Counted from the first letter of the stretch, positions 1 to 9,513 are shown. The stretch: DNA of 64,000 nt from a bacterium (GCA_021823625.1 JAKANS010000005.1:18631-82630), one strand, 5' to 3'. The notes: a model not told the origin generated them from the letters alone. Translations and numbers: made by a program.

Positions 1-2
1 CG

Positions 3-1400
3 GCGCTCTATGTGGCCGCCACGACTATCCTGCTTGTGCTCGCGGCGGCCTATCTGTATTGGTCGCAAGTCAAGAATCTCGCGCGGGAGGATAACGACTT
101 TCTCGCGAACAAAATTCAAGATTGCCGCAGATTATTGGAGAAACGGCCGAACGATGACGGTTTGTTGGTGAATGAAGTTCAAACCGAAGCCGCTGCCAGC
201 ATAATCAAGTATTACGAACGCGTGATGGACGATCGAGGACTTATTGTTCTGGAAACGCCGGGAATGACTAATCTTCTGCCCGCGGCGTCCTTCCCTGTCG
301 CTTCAGGGACGACCCCGATTCCGGACCGCGGGACAGTCTGGAGGACAGCGAAGGGCGAAGTGTATTTGTTGAGGTCGGCGGAAGCGACAAGCAATCCGGC
401 GGGAACTCGAGCCTGGGTTATTCAAGTGGCACTCGATATTTCCGCCGAGGAGGCGCTAATCACCGGCTACCGGCGAAAATTGATTGCGGTCGTCCTCTTG
501 GGCGCATCGCTTGCGTGGGTCATGGGGGCATTGGTAACGCGCCGGGGCTTGCAGCCGCTCAAAGCCATTACCCAGGCGACCGAGCGCATCACCGCCAGCC
601 AATTGCACGAGCGCATTATTGCCAAAGATTGGCCGGACGAATTGGCGTCGCTGGCTCGCAGCTTTGACCGGATGCTCGACCGCTTGGAAGATTCCTTCAC
701 GCGCCTGTCACAATTTTCCGCCGATCTCGCCCATGAACTCCGCACGCCCATCAACAACCTGCGCGGCGAAGCGGGCGTCGCGCTTTCGCAATCCCGAACG
801 CCCGAAGAATATCGCCGCACGCTCGAATCCAGCCTGGAAGAATATGCGCGCCTGACCCGTTTGATTGACAACCTCCTTTTCCTCGCGCGAGCCGAAAGTC
901 CGGCCGGCGGAATTACGTCAGCGCGCTTGGATGCCCGGCAGGCCATCGAGACCGTGCGCGAATATTACGACGCGTTGGCGGAAGACCGGGGCGTTGAACT
1001 CCGCTGCGAGGGCGAAGGCGAAATTCTCGCCGATGCTGTTTTGTTCCGGCAGGCGGTGAGCAATCTTCTCTCAAACGCCCTGAGCTGCACGCCGCGCGGT
1101 GGTCGCGTGCTCATCCGCGCCAGCCAGCGCGCCGGCAGCGTGGATATTATCATCAGCGACACCGGCTGCGGCATTTCTCCCGAACATCTGCCGCGCGTTT
1201 TCGACCGGCTCTATCGAGTGGACGCGGCGCGCTCGCAAAACCCGAACGGCGCAGGACTCGGTCTGGCCATCGTGAAGTCCATCATGACGCGGCACGGAGG
1301 TTCTGTTGAGGTCCAGAGCGAGCTCGGCCAAGGCGCCTGCTTCACGCTCACGTTTCCAGAAGCTTCATCCAAAGCGCCCGCCAACCTGACAGAAATGTAA
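3..1400 (+). CDS. CusS/CzcS-like membrane sensor histidine kinase, 5' end outside window
   Basis: Sensor kinase of a two-component pair, most likely sensing a metal or other periplasmic stress for the efflux genes that follow. The frame is open to the window edge and begins inside the first membrane helix (AYLYW), so only a short N-terminus is missing. Counting from a GTG codon at 12: periplasmic region about 20-155, second membrane helix about 157-175, HAMP region, HisKA H-box with phospho-acceptor His at 241 in the DLAHELRTP motif, N-box near 351-355, G1 box DTGCG at 383 and G2 box GAGLGL at 413-418. All catalytic motifs are intact. The TolC-like gene starts 83 bases downstream. The cognate response regulator is probably just off the left edge. 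The heavy-metal assignment is inferred from the operon; the kinase family is seen directly. Confidence 0.9.
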   Translation, partial: ALYVAATTILLVLAAAYLYWSQVKNLAREDNDFLANKIQDCRRLLEKRPNDDGLLVNEVQTEAAASIIKYYERVMDDRGLIVLETPGMTNLLPAASFPVASGTTPIPDRGTVWRTAKGEVYLLRSAEATSNPAGTRAWVIQVALDISAEEALITGYRRKLIAVVLLGASLAWVMGALVTRRGLQPLKAITQATERITASQLHERIIAKDWPDELASLARSFDRMLDRLEDSFTRLSQFSADLAHELRTPINNLRGEAGVALSQSRTPEEYRRTLESSLEEYARLTRLIDNLLFLARAESPAGGITSARLDARQAIETVREYYDALAEDRGVELRCEGEGEILADAVLFRQAVSNLLSNALSCTPRGGRVLIRASQRAGSVDIIISDTGCGISPEHLPRVFDRLYRVDAARSQNPNGAGLGLAIVKSIMTRHGGSVEVQSELGQGACFTLTFPEASSKAPANLTEM

Positions 1401-1483
1401 GGTTGGCGTCAGCTTCCTGTCAGGAGCCATTCTCTACTATCGGGAATTCAGGCCGAAGCCCAATCCGCCTTGGCCCTGAAAAT

Positions 1484-2881
1484 ATGCAACGCTGGATTCC
1501 TTTAGTTTTTGTCGGATTTCTGGTTGGGTGCGCGCACTATCAATCACAGCCGCTTTTGCCTGCTCGGACGGCGGAAGGTCTTGAAGCGCGGTCTCTTTCC
1601 GACGCGGGCCTGCAAACTTTCCTGGAGACGAACGCGCCGGAGTTGGTGAAAGAATGGCCGCGCGCGTCCTGGGATTTGCCTTCGCTCATCTTTGTCGCGT
1701 TCTATTATCATCCGGACATGGCAGTGGCGCGGGCAAAACTGGCGGGCGCGGAAGCCGCTATTATCACTGCTGGCGCGCGGCCCAATCCCACGGCCCGATT
1801 CCTGCCCACCTATGACGCGGATGCGCCCGGCGGCTTGTCGCCTTGGACGCTCGGGTTCACGCTCGATGTGCCGATCGAGACGGCGGGCAAACGCGGTTAC
1901 CGCATCGCGCAGGCGCGATACCTGGCCAACTCCGCCCGGCTAAATGGGGCAGGTACGGCCTGGCAGGTCCGCAGCCGGGTTCGCAGCAGCTTGCTGGATG
2001 TGCGGGCTGCGGATTTGAACCAGGAGCTTTTGACCAAGCAAGAGGCGGTGCAGAACCAAACTGTGGGAATTCTGGAAGACCGATTGAAGGCCGGGCAGAG
2101 TTCGCTCTTTGAAGTGCAGCTCGTGCGCGTGGCCGCGGCGCAGACAGCGCTGCAACTCCGTGACGCGCAAAAGCGAAGCGCCCAAGCCCGTGTGCATATG
2201 GCCAACGCGCTCGGCGTGCCCGTAAACGCGGTTTCCAATATCCCTTTGTCCTTCCCGGCTTTCGAGCGACTCCCCGCTCCAAAAGATACCGGCGCGCTCC
2301 GGCGCGCGGCGCTCCTCAATCGCTCAGACGTGCTCGGTTCGCTGGCGGAATACGACGCGAGCCAGTCCGCGCTCCAACTCGAAATCGCCAAACAATATCC
2401 CGACATCCATCTGGGGCCGGGCTATGCGTGGGACCAAGGCGAGAACAAGTATTCGTTGGGCGTCTCACTCACGCTGCCGGTCTTGAACCGAAATCAAGGA
2501 CCGATTGCCGAGGCCGAGGCACATCGCCGGCAGGCTGCTGCCGCGTTCACGGCGCTGCAAGCGCGCGTCATCGGCCAAGTGGACGCTGCATTTGCGGGAT
2601 ACCGCGACGCGCGCCGCAAGCTGGACACGGCCAACGAGCTGCTGGCCGCTCAACAAAAGCGAATGCAGTCCATGCAGGAATCGTTCGACGCGGGTGCGTC
2701 CGACCGGCTCGAACTGCTCCAAACGCGACTTGAACTTGAGGCCGGCGAGTTGGCGCGGGCCAACGCGCTCGTCGAGGCGCAACAAGCGCTGGGCTTGCTC
2801 GAAGATGCGATGCAGCGGCCCGTTGACGGGGCAGGCAATTCAAACTCGCTGCCGCCGCCAATCGATAGGAAATCGAACTGA
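1484..2881 (+). CDS. TolC/CzcC-family outer membrane efflux lipoprotein
   Basis: Outer-membrane channel of a tripartite RND efflux system. The ATG at 1484 is chosen over an upstream in-frame TTG at 1403 because it gives a lipoprotein signal peptide with a lipobox (FLVGC, Cys about residue 16). The protein has the two OEP repeats of the TolC family: long alanine- and glutamine-rich coiled-coil segments around residues 90-260 and 290-450 with phrases such as AKLAGAEAAI and LRRAALLNRSDVLGSLAEYDASQSALQLE. About 465 residues is normal for CzcC/CusC proteins. It lies between the sensor kinase and the adaptor gene, 7 bases before the latter, consistent with one operon. Confidence 0.9.
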   Translation: MQRWIPLVFVGFLVGCAHYQSQPLLPARTAEGLEARSLSDAGLQTFLETNAPELVKEWPRASWDLPSLIFVAFYYHPDMAVARAKLAGAEAAIITAGARPNPTARFLPTYDADAPGGLSPWTLGFTLDVPIETAGKRGYRIAQARYLANSARLNGAGTAWQVRSRVRSSLLDVRAADLNQELLTKQEAVQNQTVGILEDRLKAGQSSLFEVQLVRVAAAQTALQLRDAQKRSAQARVHMANALGVPVNAVSNIPLSFPAFERLPAPKDTGALRRAALLNRSDVLGSLAEYDASQSALQLEIAKQYPDIHLGPGYAWDQGENKYSLGVSLTLPVLNRNQGPIAEAEAHRRQAAAAFTALQARVIGQVDAAFAGYRDARRKLDTANELLAAQQKRMQSMQESFDAGASDRLELLQTRLELEAGELARANALVEAQQALGLLEDAMQRPVDGAGNSNSLPPPIDRKSN

Positions 2882-2888
2882 ACAAGTT

Positions 2889-3947
2889 ATGAAACCGTTT
2901 TGGAAAAGACTTCTCCTGGTCCCCGTCGCCGTGGTTCTCGTCGCCGGTCTCATCGTTGCTTTCATTGTGGGCCGCAAGGAGGCAGCCACGGAAGCGGAGC
3001 GGGAGAAACCCATCAAGGCCCCGACGCGGGTGAAGGTCGTCAATGGCGAAAATGTCGTCACGCTCGACGCGGCCACGCAGACCAACAGCGGCCTCGCTCT
3101 GGCTTCACTCGCAACCAGCAGCCGTCGCCCCGAAATTGCGGCCTATGGCGTGGTCGTGGACCTTCAGGAATTGACCGACTTGCGCAACGCCCTTGAGACG
3201 GCGCAAGCGCAACTCAGGAAGGGCCGCGCGGCGCGCGAAGTCGCCCGCGCGGATTACGAGCGGGTCAAGGCGCTGTTCGAGAAAAAACAGAATGTCTCGC
3301 AGAAGGTCGTTCAAGCCGCCGCGGGAACTTGGCAGGCCGAAGCGGCGAACGCGCAAATCGCGCAAGCCGCCTTGCACGCGGCGCAAGCAACCGCCTTGCA
3401 GCATTGGGGCGGCGTGATTGCCGATTGGCTGGCGCAAGCCGCGCCGGAATTCGAACAACTGCGGTCGCAGACGAATTTGCTCGTCCAAGTCACGCTCGCC
3501 CCCGGCCAGGGCGGCATGATTGCGCCGTCGTCGGCCTCGGTGCAAACCGCCGAGGGCCAACCGATCCCCGCCCGGTTCATTTCGCTCGCTCCGCGCACGG
3601 ACGCGAAGATTCAGGGCAAGAGCTTCTTCTACGTCATTGAAGCCGTCGGTGCGAATCTCCTGCCGGGCATGAACGTGACTGCGCTGTTGCCCGTGGGCGA
3701 GCCCGCGCAAGGCGTGGTCGTGCCGGCCTCCGCCGTGGTTTGGTGGCAAGGCCAAGCCTGGGTTTACGCGGAATTGAAACCGGATGAATTCGTCCGCCGC
3801 GAAGTCTCCACCGAACAGCCACTGCCGGGCGGCTGGTTTCAGCCGCAGGGTTTTTCCACGGGCCAGCTGTTTGTGGTCAAAGGGCCGCAGGTTCTGCTCT
3901 CCGAAGAATTTCGCGCGCAGATTTCCGTCGGGGAAGAAGGCAAATAG
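2889..3947 (+). CDS. RND efflux periplasmic adaptor (membrane fusion protein)
   Basis: Adaptor linking the inner-membrane RND pump to the TolC-like channel. The ATG at 2889 follows the TolC-like stop by 7 bases and yields an N-terminal membrane anchor (about residues 9-30); the open frame continues upstream but only as a shadow of the previous gene. A helical hairpin is visible around residues 95-165 (ETAQAQLRKGRAAREVARADYERVKALFEK), then a beta-barrel/membrane-proximal region (MIAPSSASVQ, LLPGMNVTALLPVG, VVVPASAVVWWQGQAWVY) typical of the HlyD/CzcB group. At 352 residues it is on the short side. No His-rich metal-binding extension of the CzcB/SilB kind is visible, so the substrate is uncertain. 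Confidence 0.88.
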   Translation: MKPFWKRLLLVPVAVVLVAGLIVAFIVGRKEAATEAEREKPIKAPTRVKVVNGENVVTLDAATQTNSGLALASLATSSRRPEIAAYGVVVDLQELTDLRNALETAQAQLRKGRAAREVARADYERVKALFEKKQNVSQKVVQAAAGTWQAEAANAQIAQAALHAAQATALQHWGGVIADWLAQAAPEFEQLRSQTNLLVQVTLAPGQGGMIAPSSASVQTAEGQPIPARFISLAPRTDAKIQGKSFFYVIEAVGANLLPGMNVTALLPVGEPAQGVVVPASAVVWWQGQAWVYAELKPDEFVRREVSTEQPLPGGWFQPQGFSTGQLFVVKGPQVLLSEEFRAQISVGEEGK

Positions 3948-3956
3948 AACGGTGCC

Positions 3957-6900
3957 ATGTTAAACCACATCGTCCATTTCTCCGTTCGCTTTCGCGGCGT
4001 CGTCATCGCTTTGGCGTGCGCGCTGGCGGGTTATGGAATGTATTCCTTCACGCAGGCCCAATACGATGTCTTCCCGGAATTCGCGCCGCCGACGGTGTCC
4101 ATTCAGGCGGAAGCGCCGGGACTGGCGCCGGAACAAGTCGAGCGGCTGGTGACGCAGCCGATCGAAAACGCCATCAACGGCGTGGAAGGCATCGAAGCTT
4201 TGCGGTCGCAGTCCATCCAGGGTTTGGGTCTGATTGTCGTGACGTTTCGCTCGGGCAGCGACGTTTACCGCGCGCGTCAGGTCCTTGCCGAGCGGCTCAC
4301 GACGGTGGCCGGGCAGTTGCCGCAAGGTGTGCCGCCGCCCGTCATGACGCCGCTAACTTCTTCCACCAGCGTCATGCTGATAGCCGGTTTGACTTCCGAA
4401 AAACGCTCGCGGATGGAGTTGCGCACGCTCGCGGACTGGACGATCAAGCAGCGGCTTCTGTCGGTGCCGGGCGTGGCCAAGGTCGCGGTTTTCGGCGGCG
4501 AGGTGAAACAGTTCCAGGTCCAAGTCAGGCCAGATCGTCTTGTGGCTTACGACCTTTCCCTTGATGACGTGCTGGCTGCTGCCGGGCGCGCTACGGCCGT
4601 GCGGGGCGCGGGCTTCATCGAAAACGACAGCCAGCGGATCGTCTTGCAGAGCGAAGGCCAATCTTTGACGGCGGAGCAGTTGGCGCAAAGCGTTGTCCGC
4701 CAGAGGCAGGGCGCGGTCGTCAGGCTCGGCGATTTAGGCCGGGTGGTGGAAGCGGCGGAACCCCCGGTGGGCGCGGCGGCCATCATGGGAAAAACCGGCG
4801 TCACGCTCGTGGTCTCCTCCCAATTCGGCGCGAACACGCTTGAGGTCACTCGCAGCGTGGATCAGGCGCTGGCGGAACTGAAACCGGCATTGCAGGCACA
4901 AGAGGTCGCGCTTCACACCGATTTGTTCCGCCCGGCCAATTTCATTCAGACCTCGACGCACAATGTCAAAAGCTCGCTCCTGGTTGGCGCGGTGCTGGTG
5001 GTGGTGCTGCTGACGCTCTTCCTGTTCAACCTGCGCACCGCGGCCATTTCCTGCTCTGCGATTCCGCTCTCGCTGCTGGCGGCGGTCCTCTTGCTGCAAC
5101 GACTCGGTTACAGCCTGAACACCATGACGCTCGGTGGTCTTGCCATCGCCGTCGGGGTGGTCGTGGACGACGCCGTCATCGATGTCGAAAATATCCTGCG
5201 CCGTCTGCGCGAGAACCGGCACTTGCCGAAACCGTTGTCGGGGTTTCAGGTGGTTTTTAACGCCTCAATTGAAGTCCGCAGCGCTGTAGTCTATGCGACC
5301 TTTGCGGTCCTCCTGGTCTTCGTTCCCATTCTCACGATGTCCGGACTGCAAGGCCGGATTTTCTCGCCGCTGGGAATCGCATTCGTTTTCGCGACGCTGG
5401 CGTCGTTGGTTGTCGCGCTCACGGCGACGCCGGCGCTGTGCATGGTCTTTCTGGGCACGCAGCGTTTCAAGGAAGCAGAACCGCCAGTGGTTCGCTGGCT
5501 CAAAGCCCGTTACGTGCGTTTGCTCCAACGGGTGGAAATGAATTCAAAAAAGGTTCTGCTCGCGGTCATTGTGGTGACCGTGATCGGACTGGCGACACTG
5601 CCGTTCATCGGCGGCGGTTTCCTGCCCGAATTGCAGGAGGGGCATTTTATCATCCACATGTCCGCGGTGCCCGGAACATCGCTCAACGAATCGCTGGCCT
5701 TGGGCCGGCAGGTGACCCAGGAGTTGTTGAAGCTTTCCTTTGTGCGCTCCGTGTCGCAGCAGACGGGCCGCGCCGAACTGGCGGATGACACCTGGGGCAC
5801 GCATTACAGCGAATTCAATGTGGACTTGAAGCCGCTGGCCGGCGCGGAGGCGGAAGCCGCGCAGTTTCAGATTCGCCAGGCGCTGGCCAAATTTCCCGGC
5901 GTGAATTTCGCCGTGAAAACGTTCCTGACTGAGCGTGTGGAAGAAACCTTGTCCGGTTATACCGCTTCGGTCATCATCAACGTGTTCGGCCACGACCTCG
6001 ACGCGCTGGACACGACCGCCCAAGAAATCGCCCGCTTGCTCAACACGATTGCCGGCGCGGCCGACGTGCAGGTGCAATCCCCGCCCGGCACGCCGCAACT
6101 GGTCATCCGTTTGAAGCCGGCGGCACTGGCGCGCTGGGGTTTTGATGCGGTCAGCGTGCTCGAGGGCATCCGCACCGCGTATCAAGGGACGACGGTCGGG
6201 CAAATCTATGAAGGTAATCAGGTCTTCGACGTGTCGGTCATCCTCGATTCAGCCAGCCGCCGGCAGATTACCCAAGTGGCGGCGCTGCCGATGAAAAGTC
6301 TCAGCGGCACGCACGTGCCGCTGGGACAATTGGCCGACATTTACCAGGCTGCCGGACGCTACGTGGTGTTGCACGAAGGCGCTCAACGCGTCCAGACCAT
6401 CACCTGCAACGCCGGTGGACGCGAGGTGAATGCGTTCGTGGCGGAGGCGCGACGCCGCATTGGCGCGGAAATCAAATTGCCACCGGGGACTTACCTCGAA
6501 TTCGGGGGCACGGCGGCCGGCCAGGCGCGTTCGCGGCGCGACTTGCTCGTCCACTCGCTGCTGGCCGGCTTAGGCATCGTCTTGCTTCTGTCCATCGTCA
6601 TGGGAAACGGACGCAATCTGTGGCTCGTGCTGCTGAACCTGCCGTTTGCGCTCGTGGGCGGGGTGCTGGCGGTGTTCGGCTTTGGCGGGATGCTTTCGCT
6701 CGGCGCGCTGGTGGGCTTCGTGACCCTGTTCGGCATCACGTTGCGCAACTCGATCATGATGATTTCGCATTACGAGCACCTCGTCGCCGTCGAGGGCCAG
6801 ACGTGGGGGCCGGAGATCGCGTTGCGCGGCGCGGCTGAACGACTCACTCCCATCCTCATGACCGCGCTGGTTACTGGCCTAGGCTTGCTGCCCTTGGCGA

Positions 6901-7055
6901 TTGGCAGCGGCGATCCTGGGCGCGAGATCGAAGGCCCGATGGCCATCGTCATCCTCGGCGGCCTCGCGACCTCCACGGTGCTGAACCTGCTGGTGCTGCC
7001 GACACTGGCGTTGCGGTGGGGGCGGTTCGAGAAAGCGGACCTGGGACCTGCCTGA
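3957..7055 (+). CDS. RND efflux transporter permease, CusA/CzcA-like
   Basis: Proton-driven inner-membrane pump of the tripartite system, 1032 residues, the usual RND length. It starts 9 bases after the adaptor. Visible are the first membrane helix (about 10-30), the PN/PC porter region (YDVFPEFAPPTVSIQAEAPG...), the TM2-TM6 block (about 340-500), a second large periplasmic region and the TM8-TM12 block (about 870-1020). The TM4 relay reads AIAVGVVVDDAVIDVEN: Asp at about 404 and Glu at about 411 match the heavy-metal-efflux pattern, but the upstream Asp typical of CzcA (AIDFG) is Ala at about 398, and a DD pair like that of multidrug RND pumps is present. Metal specificity is therefore only an inference from the CusS-like kinase and operon order; organic substrates remain possible. 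Confidence 0.88.
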   Translation: MLNHIVHFSVRFRGVVIALACALAGYGMYSFTQAQYDVFPEFAPPTVSIQAEAPGLAPEQVERLVTQPIENAINGVEGIEALRSQSIQGLGLIVVTFRSGSDVYRARQVLAERLTTVAGQLPQGVPPPVMTPLTSSTSVMLIAGLTSEKRSRMELRTLADWTIKQRLLSVPGVAKVAVFGGEVKQFQVQVRPDRLVAYDLSLDDVLAAAGRATAVRGAGFIENDSQRIVLQSEGQSLTAEQLAQSVVRQRQGAVVRLGDLGRVVEAAEPPVGAAAIMGKTGVTLVVSSQFGANTLEVTRSVDQALAELKPALQAQEVALHTDLFRPANFIQTSTHNVKSSLLVGAVLVVVLLTLFLFNLRTAAISCSAIPLSLLAAVLLLQRLGYSLNTMTLGGLAIAVGVVVDDAVIDVENILRRLRENRHLPKPLSGFQVVFNASIEVRSAVVYATFAVLLVFVPILTMSGLQGRIFSPLGIAFVFATLASLVVALTATPALCMVFLGTQRFKEAEPPVVRWLKARYVRLLQRVEMNSKKVLLAVIVVTVIGLATLPFIGGGFLPELQEGHFIIHMSAVPGTSLNESLALGRQVTQELLKLSFVRSVSQQTGRAELADDTWGTHYSEFNVDLKPLAGAEAEAAQFQIRQALAKFPGVNFAVKTFLTERVEETLSGYTASVIINVFGHDLDALDTTAQEIARLLNTIAGAADVQVQSPPGTPQLVIRLKPAALARWGFDAVSVLEGIRTAYQGTTVGQIYEGNQVFDVSVILDSASRRQITQVAALPMKSLSGTHVPLGQLADIYQAAGRYVVLHEGAQRVQTITCNAGGREVNAFVAEARRRIGAEIKLPPGTYLEFGGTAAGQARSRRDLLVHSLLAGLGIVLLLSIVMGNGRNLWLVLLNLPFALVGGVLAVFGFGGMLSLGALVGFVTLFGITLRNSIMMISHYEHLVAVEGQTWGPEIALRGAAERLTPILMTALVTGLGLLPLAIGSGDPGREIEGPMAIVILGGLATSTVLNLLVLPTLALRWGRFEKADLGPA

Positions 7056-7138
7056 GCAGCACCGGCGCCTGTGGCAGACTTGCGGGCGCCCGGCCTTTCT
7101 CCTTTGACGCGAGGCGTTTTTCGGCCAGTTTGACCACC

Positions 7139-8770
7139 ATGAGGCTCGGTGAATTTGCGACGGCATGCCGGCCGGCTGCTCGCTGGCTTCGAGCACGGCC
7201 GCGTCAACCCGACGACGTCTCCGCTCGCGCGCCAGGCGTCCGGCGAACCGCGCGCGGGCGTCAGGTCGGCGCTGCGGTGTTGGGCGTCATTGCTGCGGGC
7301 TTCTTCGGCGTGCGCGCGGATTGGCCGATGTACCGCGGCCCAAGCGGCAACGGCGTTTCGACCGAGCGCATTCGCACCGATTGGAACGCCAACCCGCCGC
7401 AATTGCTCTGGCGAACCCAACTCACGAACGGTCTCAGTTCGCTCAGTGTCAGCGGCGGACGCGTGTTCACCCAGGTCCGGACGGGCAGCACCACCGCCGG
7501 TGCCGAGTACTGCGTGGCCTTGGATGCGCGCACGGGGGAGTTTCTTTGGACCGCGCCGGTGGGGCAGGCCAAATACGATTACCCGAACAACGCCATCGCT
7601 GTTCGCGACGGTCCCCGCAGCACGCCGGCCGTCGCGGGCGATCGGGTGTACGTTTTGGGCAGCTACCTGAACCTCGTCTGCCTCAATGCCACCAACGGCC
7701 AGACGATTTGGGCGAAGGACCTGCGGTCGCAGTTCGGCGGCGGCGTGATCGCGTGGCAGAACGCGGCTTCACCCCTGATCGAAGGCGATCTGCTGCTGCT
7801 GAACTGCAACGCTTCGCCGAGCCGCCTCCTGGCCCTCCGGCTCAGCGACGGCAGCGTGGCGTGGCGCAAACTCGACTATGCCATGACCCACGCCACGCCG
7901 GTGCCGGCCACGATCCACGGCGTGCGCCAGGTGATCTTTATGACCCAGTTTGGATTGGTCTCGGTGAATCCGCTAACTGGCGAAGAGTTGTGGCGTTCGG
8001 CCTTTCCTTACAGCACCTCAACGGCCGCCTCGCCCGCGGTCGAGGACGACATCGTCTATTGCGCGGCGGCTTACAGCGTGGGATCGGTGGCGGTTCAGGT
8101 TACCCAGTCGGGCTCGACGCTCGCCGCCAACGCACTTTGGGCACGCCGGCCGTCGCGGATGATTCATTGGAGCACGCCGGTGGTCACGGGGGGATATGTT
8201 TATGGCCTTTACGGACAGGACCAGGAAGGCACGGCACCGATGCGGTGTCTGGATCTCCGCACCGGCCAGGATCGGTGGTCGCAACCGGATTTTGGCATGG
8301 GCGCCACACTGTTGGTGGCCGGGAAGATTCTGGCGTTGACCGATTATGGCGATGTCGTGTGGGTCGAACCCGACCCCAACCAATATCGCGAACTCGGGCG
8401 CTTCACCGCGGTCACGGGAAACTGCTGGAACTCACCCGCGCTGAGCGATGGCACGCTCTATATTCGCAGCGCCGCTGAGTTGGCGGCCTTCGACGTTTCC
8501 CTGCCCCCGCCTCCGCCGCTCCGGCTGGCGGCCACGCTGGATCGCGTGGCGGGCAAGGTGATCTTCGAGGTGGCGAACGCAGACGGGGAACCCATCGCCG
8601 ACAGCCGCGTGGCGGGCATTTCGTTGCGAAACTCGAACAACGTGTCTGCGCCGTTGAACGACTGGGCGCCCGCCGGGGTAGCCTTGACCCTGCAAAGCGG
8701 CAAGCTACGGGGCGAACTCGAGCTGCCGGCGGGCGAATCGGCGGTGTTCTTCGCGGTCAAAGAGAACTGA
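7139..8770 (+). CDS. Secreted PQQ-type beta-propeller repeat protein (BamB-like fold)
   Basis: Predicted exported beta-propeller. The ATG at 7139 is chosen because the frame further upstream overlaps the end of the RND gene; a hydrophobic signal segment (VGAAVLGVIAAGFFGVRA) lies at about residues 45-62, preceded by an unusually long Arg/Pro-rich N-terminus. The mature part starts DWPMYRGPSGNGVS, the common start of verrucomicrobial and planctomycete PQQ_2 proteins. Blade motifs include GRVFTQV, ALDARTGEFLWTAPVG, LNATNGQTIWAKDL, LRLSDGSVAWRKL and VNPLTGEELWRSA. The C-terminal 90 residues form a separate beta-rich tail. No PQQ-enzyme catalytic residues are evident, so a scaffold or binding role is more likely than dehydrogenase activity. 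Its gene begins 84 bases after the pump and may be read through from it. Confidence 0.8.
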   Translation: MRLGEFATACRPAARWLRARPRQPDDVSARAPGVRRTARGRQVGAAVLGVIAAGFFGVRADWPMYRGPSGNGVSTERIRTDWNANPPQLLWRTQLTNGLSSLSVSGGRVFTQVRTGSTTAGAEYCVALDARTGEFLWTAPVGQAKYDYPNNAIAVRDGPRSTPAVAGDRVYVLGSYLNLVCLNATNGQTIWAKDLRSQFGGGVIAWQNAASPLIEGDLLLLNCNASPSRLLALRLSDGSVAWRKLDYAMTHATPVPATIHGVRQVIFMTQFGLVSVNPLTGEELWRSAFPYSTSTAASPAVEDDIVYCAAAYSVGSVAVQVTQSGSTLAANALWARRPSRMIHWSTPVVTGGYVYGLYGQDQEGTAPMRCLDLRTGQDRWSQPDFGMGATLLVAGKILALTDYGDVVWVEPDPNQYRELGRFTAVTGNCWNSPALSDGTLYIRSAAELAAFDVSLPPPPPLRLAATLDRVAGKVIFEVANADGEPIADSRVAGISLRNSNNVSAPLNDWAPAGVALTLQSGKLRGELELPAGESAVFFAVKEN

Positions 8771-8929
8771 GCAACGGCGCAGGCCGGCGGGCGCCGCCAA
8801 AGGACGAAAAGCCGAAGCCTCCAAAGCGCGGCATGAAACGGGTCCGGCCTTCGACGTCCGGCTGATTTGCCGTGCAGGAGTCACCCCAGCATTGCGGCGG
8901 AGTTGGCGAACGGTTAAGATGCGCCTGTC

Positions 8930-9058
8930 ATGTTGCACTTGACCCGGCAGGAACAACTGGTGTTGACGGTGCTCGTGGCCTTGCTGCTCACCGGCTGGGC
9001 CGTGCGGTCCTGGCGCACCGCCCACCCGCCGGCGCCGGTGCCGGTGCAACAGCCGTGA
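8930..9058 (+). CDS. Small single-pass membrane protein (42 aa)
   Basis: A 42-residue frame, ATG at 8930, encoding MLHLTRQEQL then a hydrophobic helix (about residues 10-24) and a Pro/Ala-rich tail ending PVQQP. The stop TGA overlaps a GTG codon at 9055 that is in frame with the next gene (GTGA overlap), which argues for a translated, coupled reading frame. The LTRQEQ-plus-helix layout resembles the N-terminus of ComEA/helix-hairpin-helix proteins, but no HhH domain follows. Function unknown. Confidence rests on the coupling and on the well-formed membrane helix. Confidence 0.5.
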   Translation: MLHLTRQEQLVLTVLVALLLTGWAVRSWRTAHPPAPVPVQQP

Positions 9059-9063
9059 AACCT

Positions 9064-9513
9064 ATGCAGCCGCTGGATTTCGACGCGGTGCTGGAGTTGA
9101 TTGTGGAAAAAGACCCGCGATACCATCGCGAGGCTTACCACTTTCTGCGCGAGGCGCTCGACTACACCCAGAAAGCCATCAGCCAGGCGAACAAGGGCAA
9201 GTTCCGCCATGTCAGCGGCCAGGAATTACTGGCAGGTATCCGGGCCTGGGCGCTCCAGCAATACGGCCCGATGGCCTCGGTGGTGCTCAACGAATGGGGC
9301 CTCCACCGGTGCGAAGATTTCGGCGAACTCGTATTCGGATTGGTGGACGCCGGGGTGCTGAGCAAGACCGAGACGGACAGCCGGGCGGACTTCGCCAACG
9401 GATTCGATTTCGAGGAGGCGTTTCGCAAACCTTTTCAGCCGGCGCGGACCTCCAGCTCACCCGCCGCCGGCGCTGCGCCTTCGCCGCCCGCCGGTTCCGC
9501 GGCCGGACGCTGA
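9064..9513 (+). CDS. TIGR04138 (Verrucomicrobia/Planctomycetes-restricted, Minf_1886) family protein
   Basis: Recognised by the conserved core: DFDAVLELIVEKDPRY, EAYHFLREALDYTQK, HVSGQELLAGIRAWALQQYGPMA, VLNEWGLHRCEDFGELVFGLV. These are hallmarks of the uncharacterised TIGR04138 family, found essentially only in Verrucomicrobia and Planctomycetes; it is the best phylogenetic marker in this window. About 149 residues, the last 25 low-complexity Ala/Ser/Pro. The ATG at 9064 was chosen; a GTG at 9055 overlapping the stop of the preceding small gene would add three residues (VKP) and is an equally good start. Molecular function is unknown. Confidence 0.85.
   Translation: MQPLDFDAVLELIVEKDPRYHREAYHFLREALDYTQKAISQANKGKFRHVSGQELLAGIRAWALQQYGPMASVVLNEWGLHRCEDFGELVFGLVDAGVLSKTETDSRADFANGFDFEEAFRKPFQPARTSSSPAAGAAPSPPAGSAAGR

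Noticed and set aside
2505..2888. Upstream extension of the adaptor frame
   Set aside because: It runs inside the TolC-like gene and is Arg-rich; the ATG at 2889 with a membrane anchor is the natural start.
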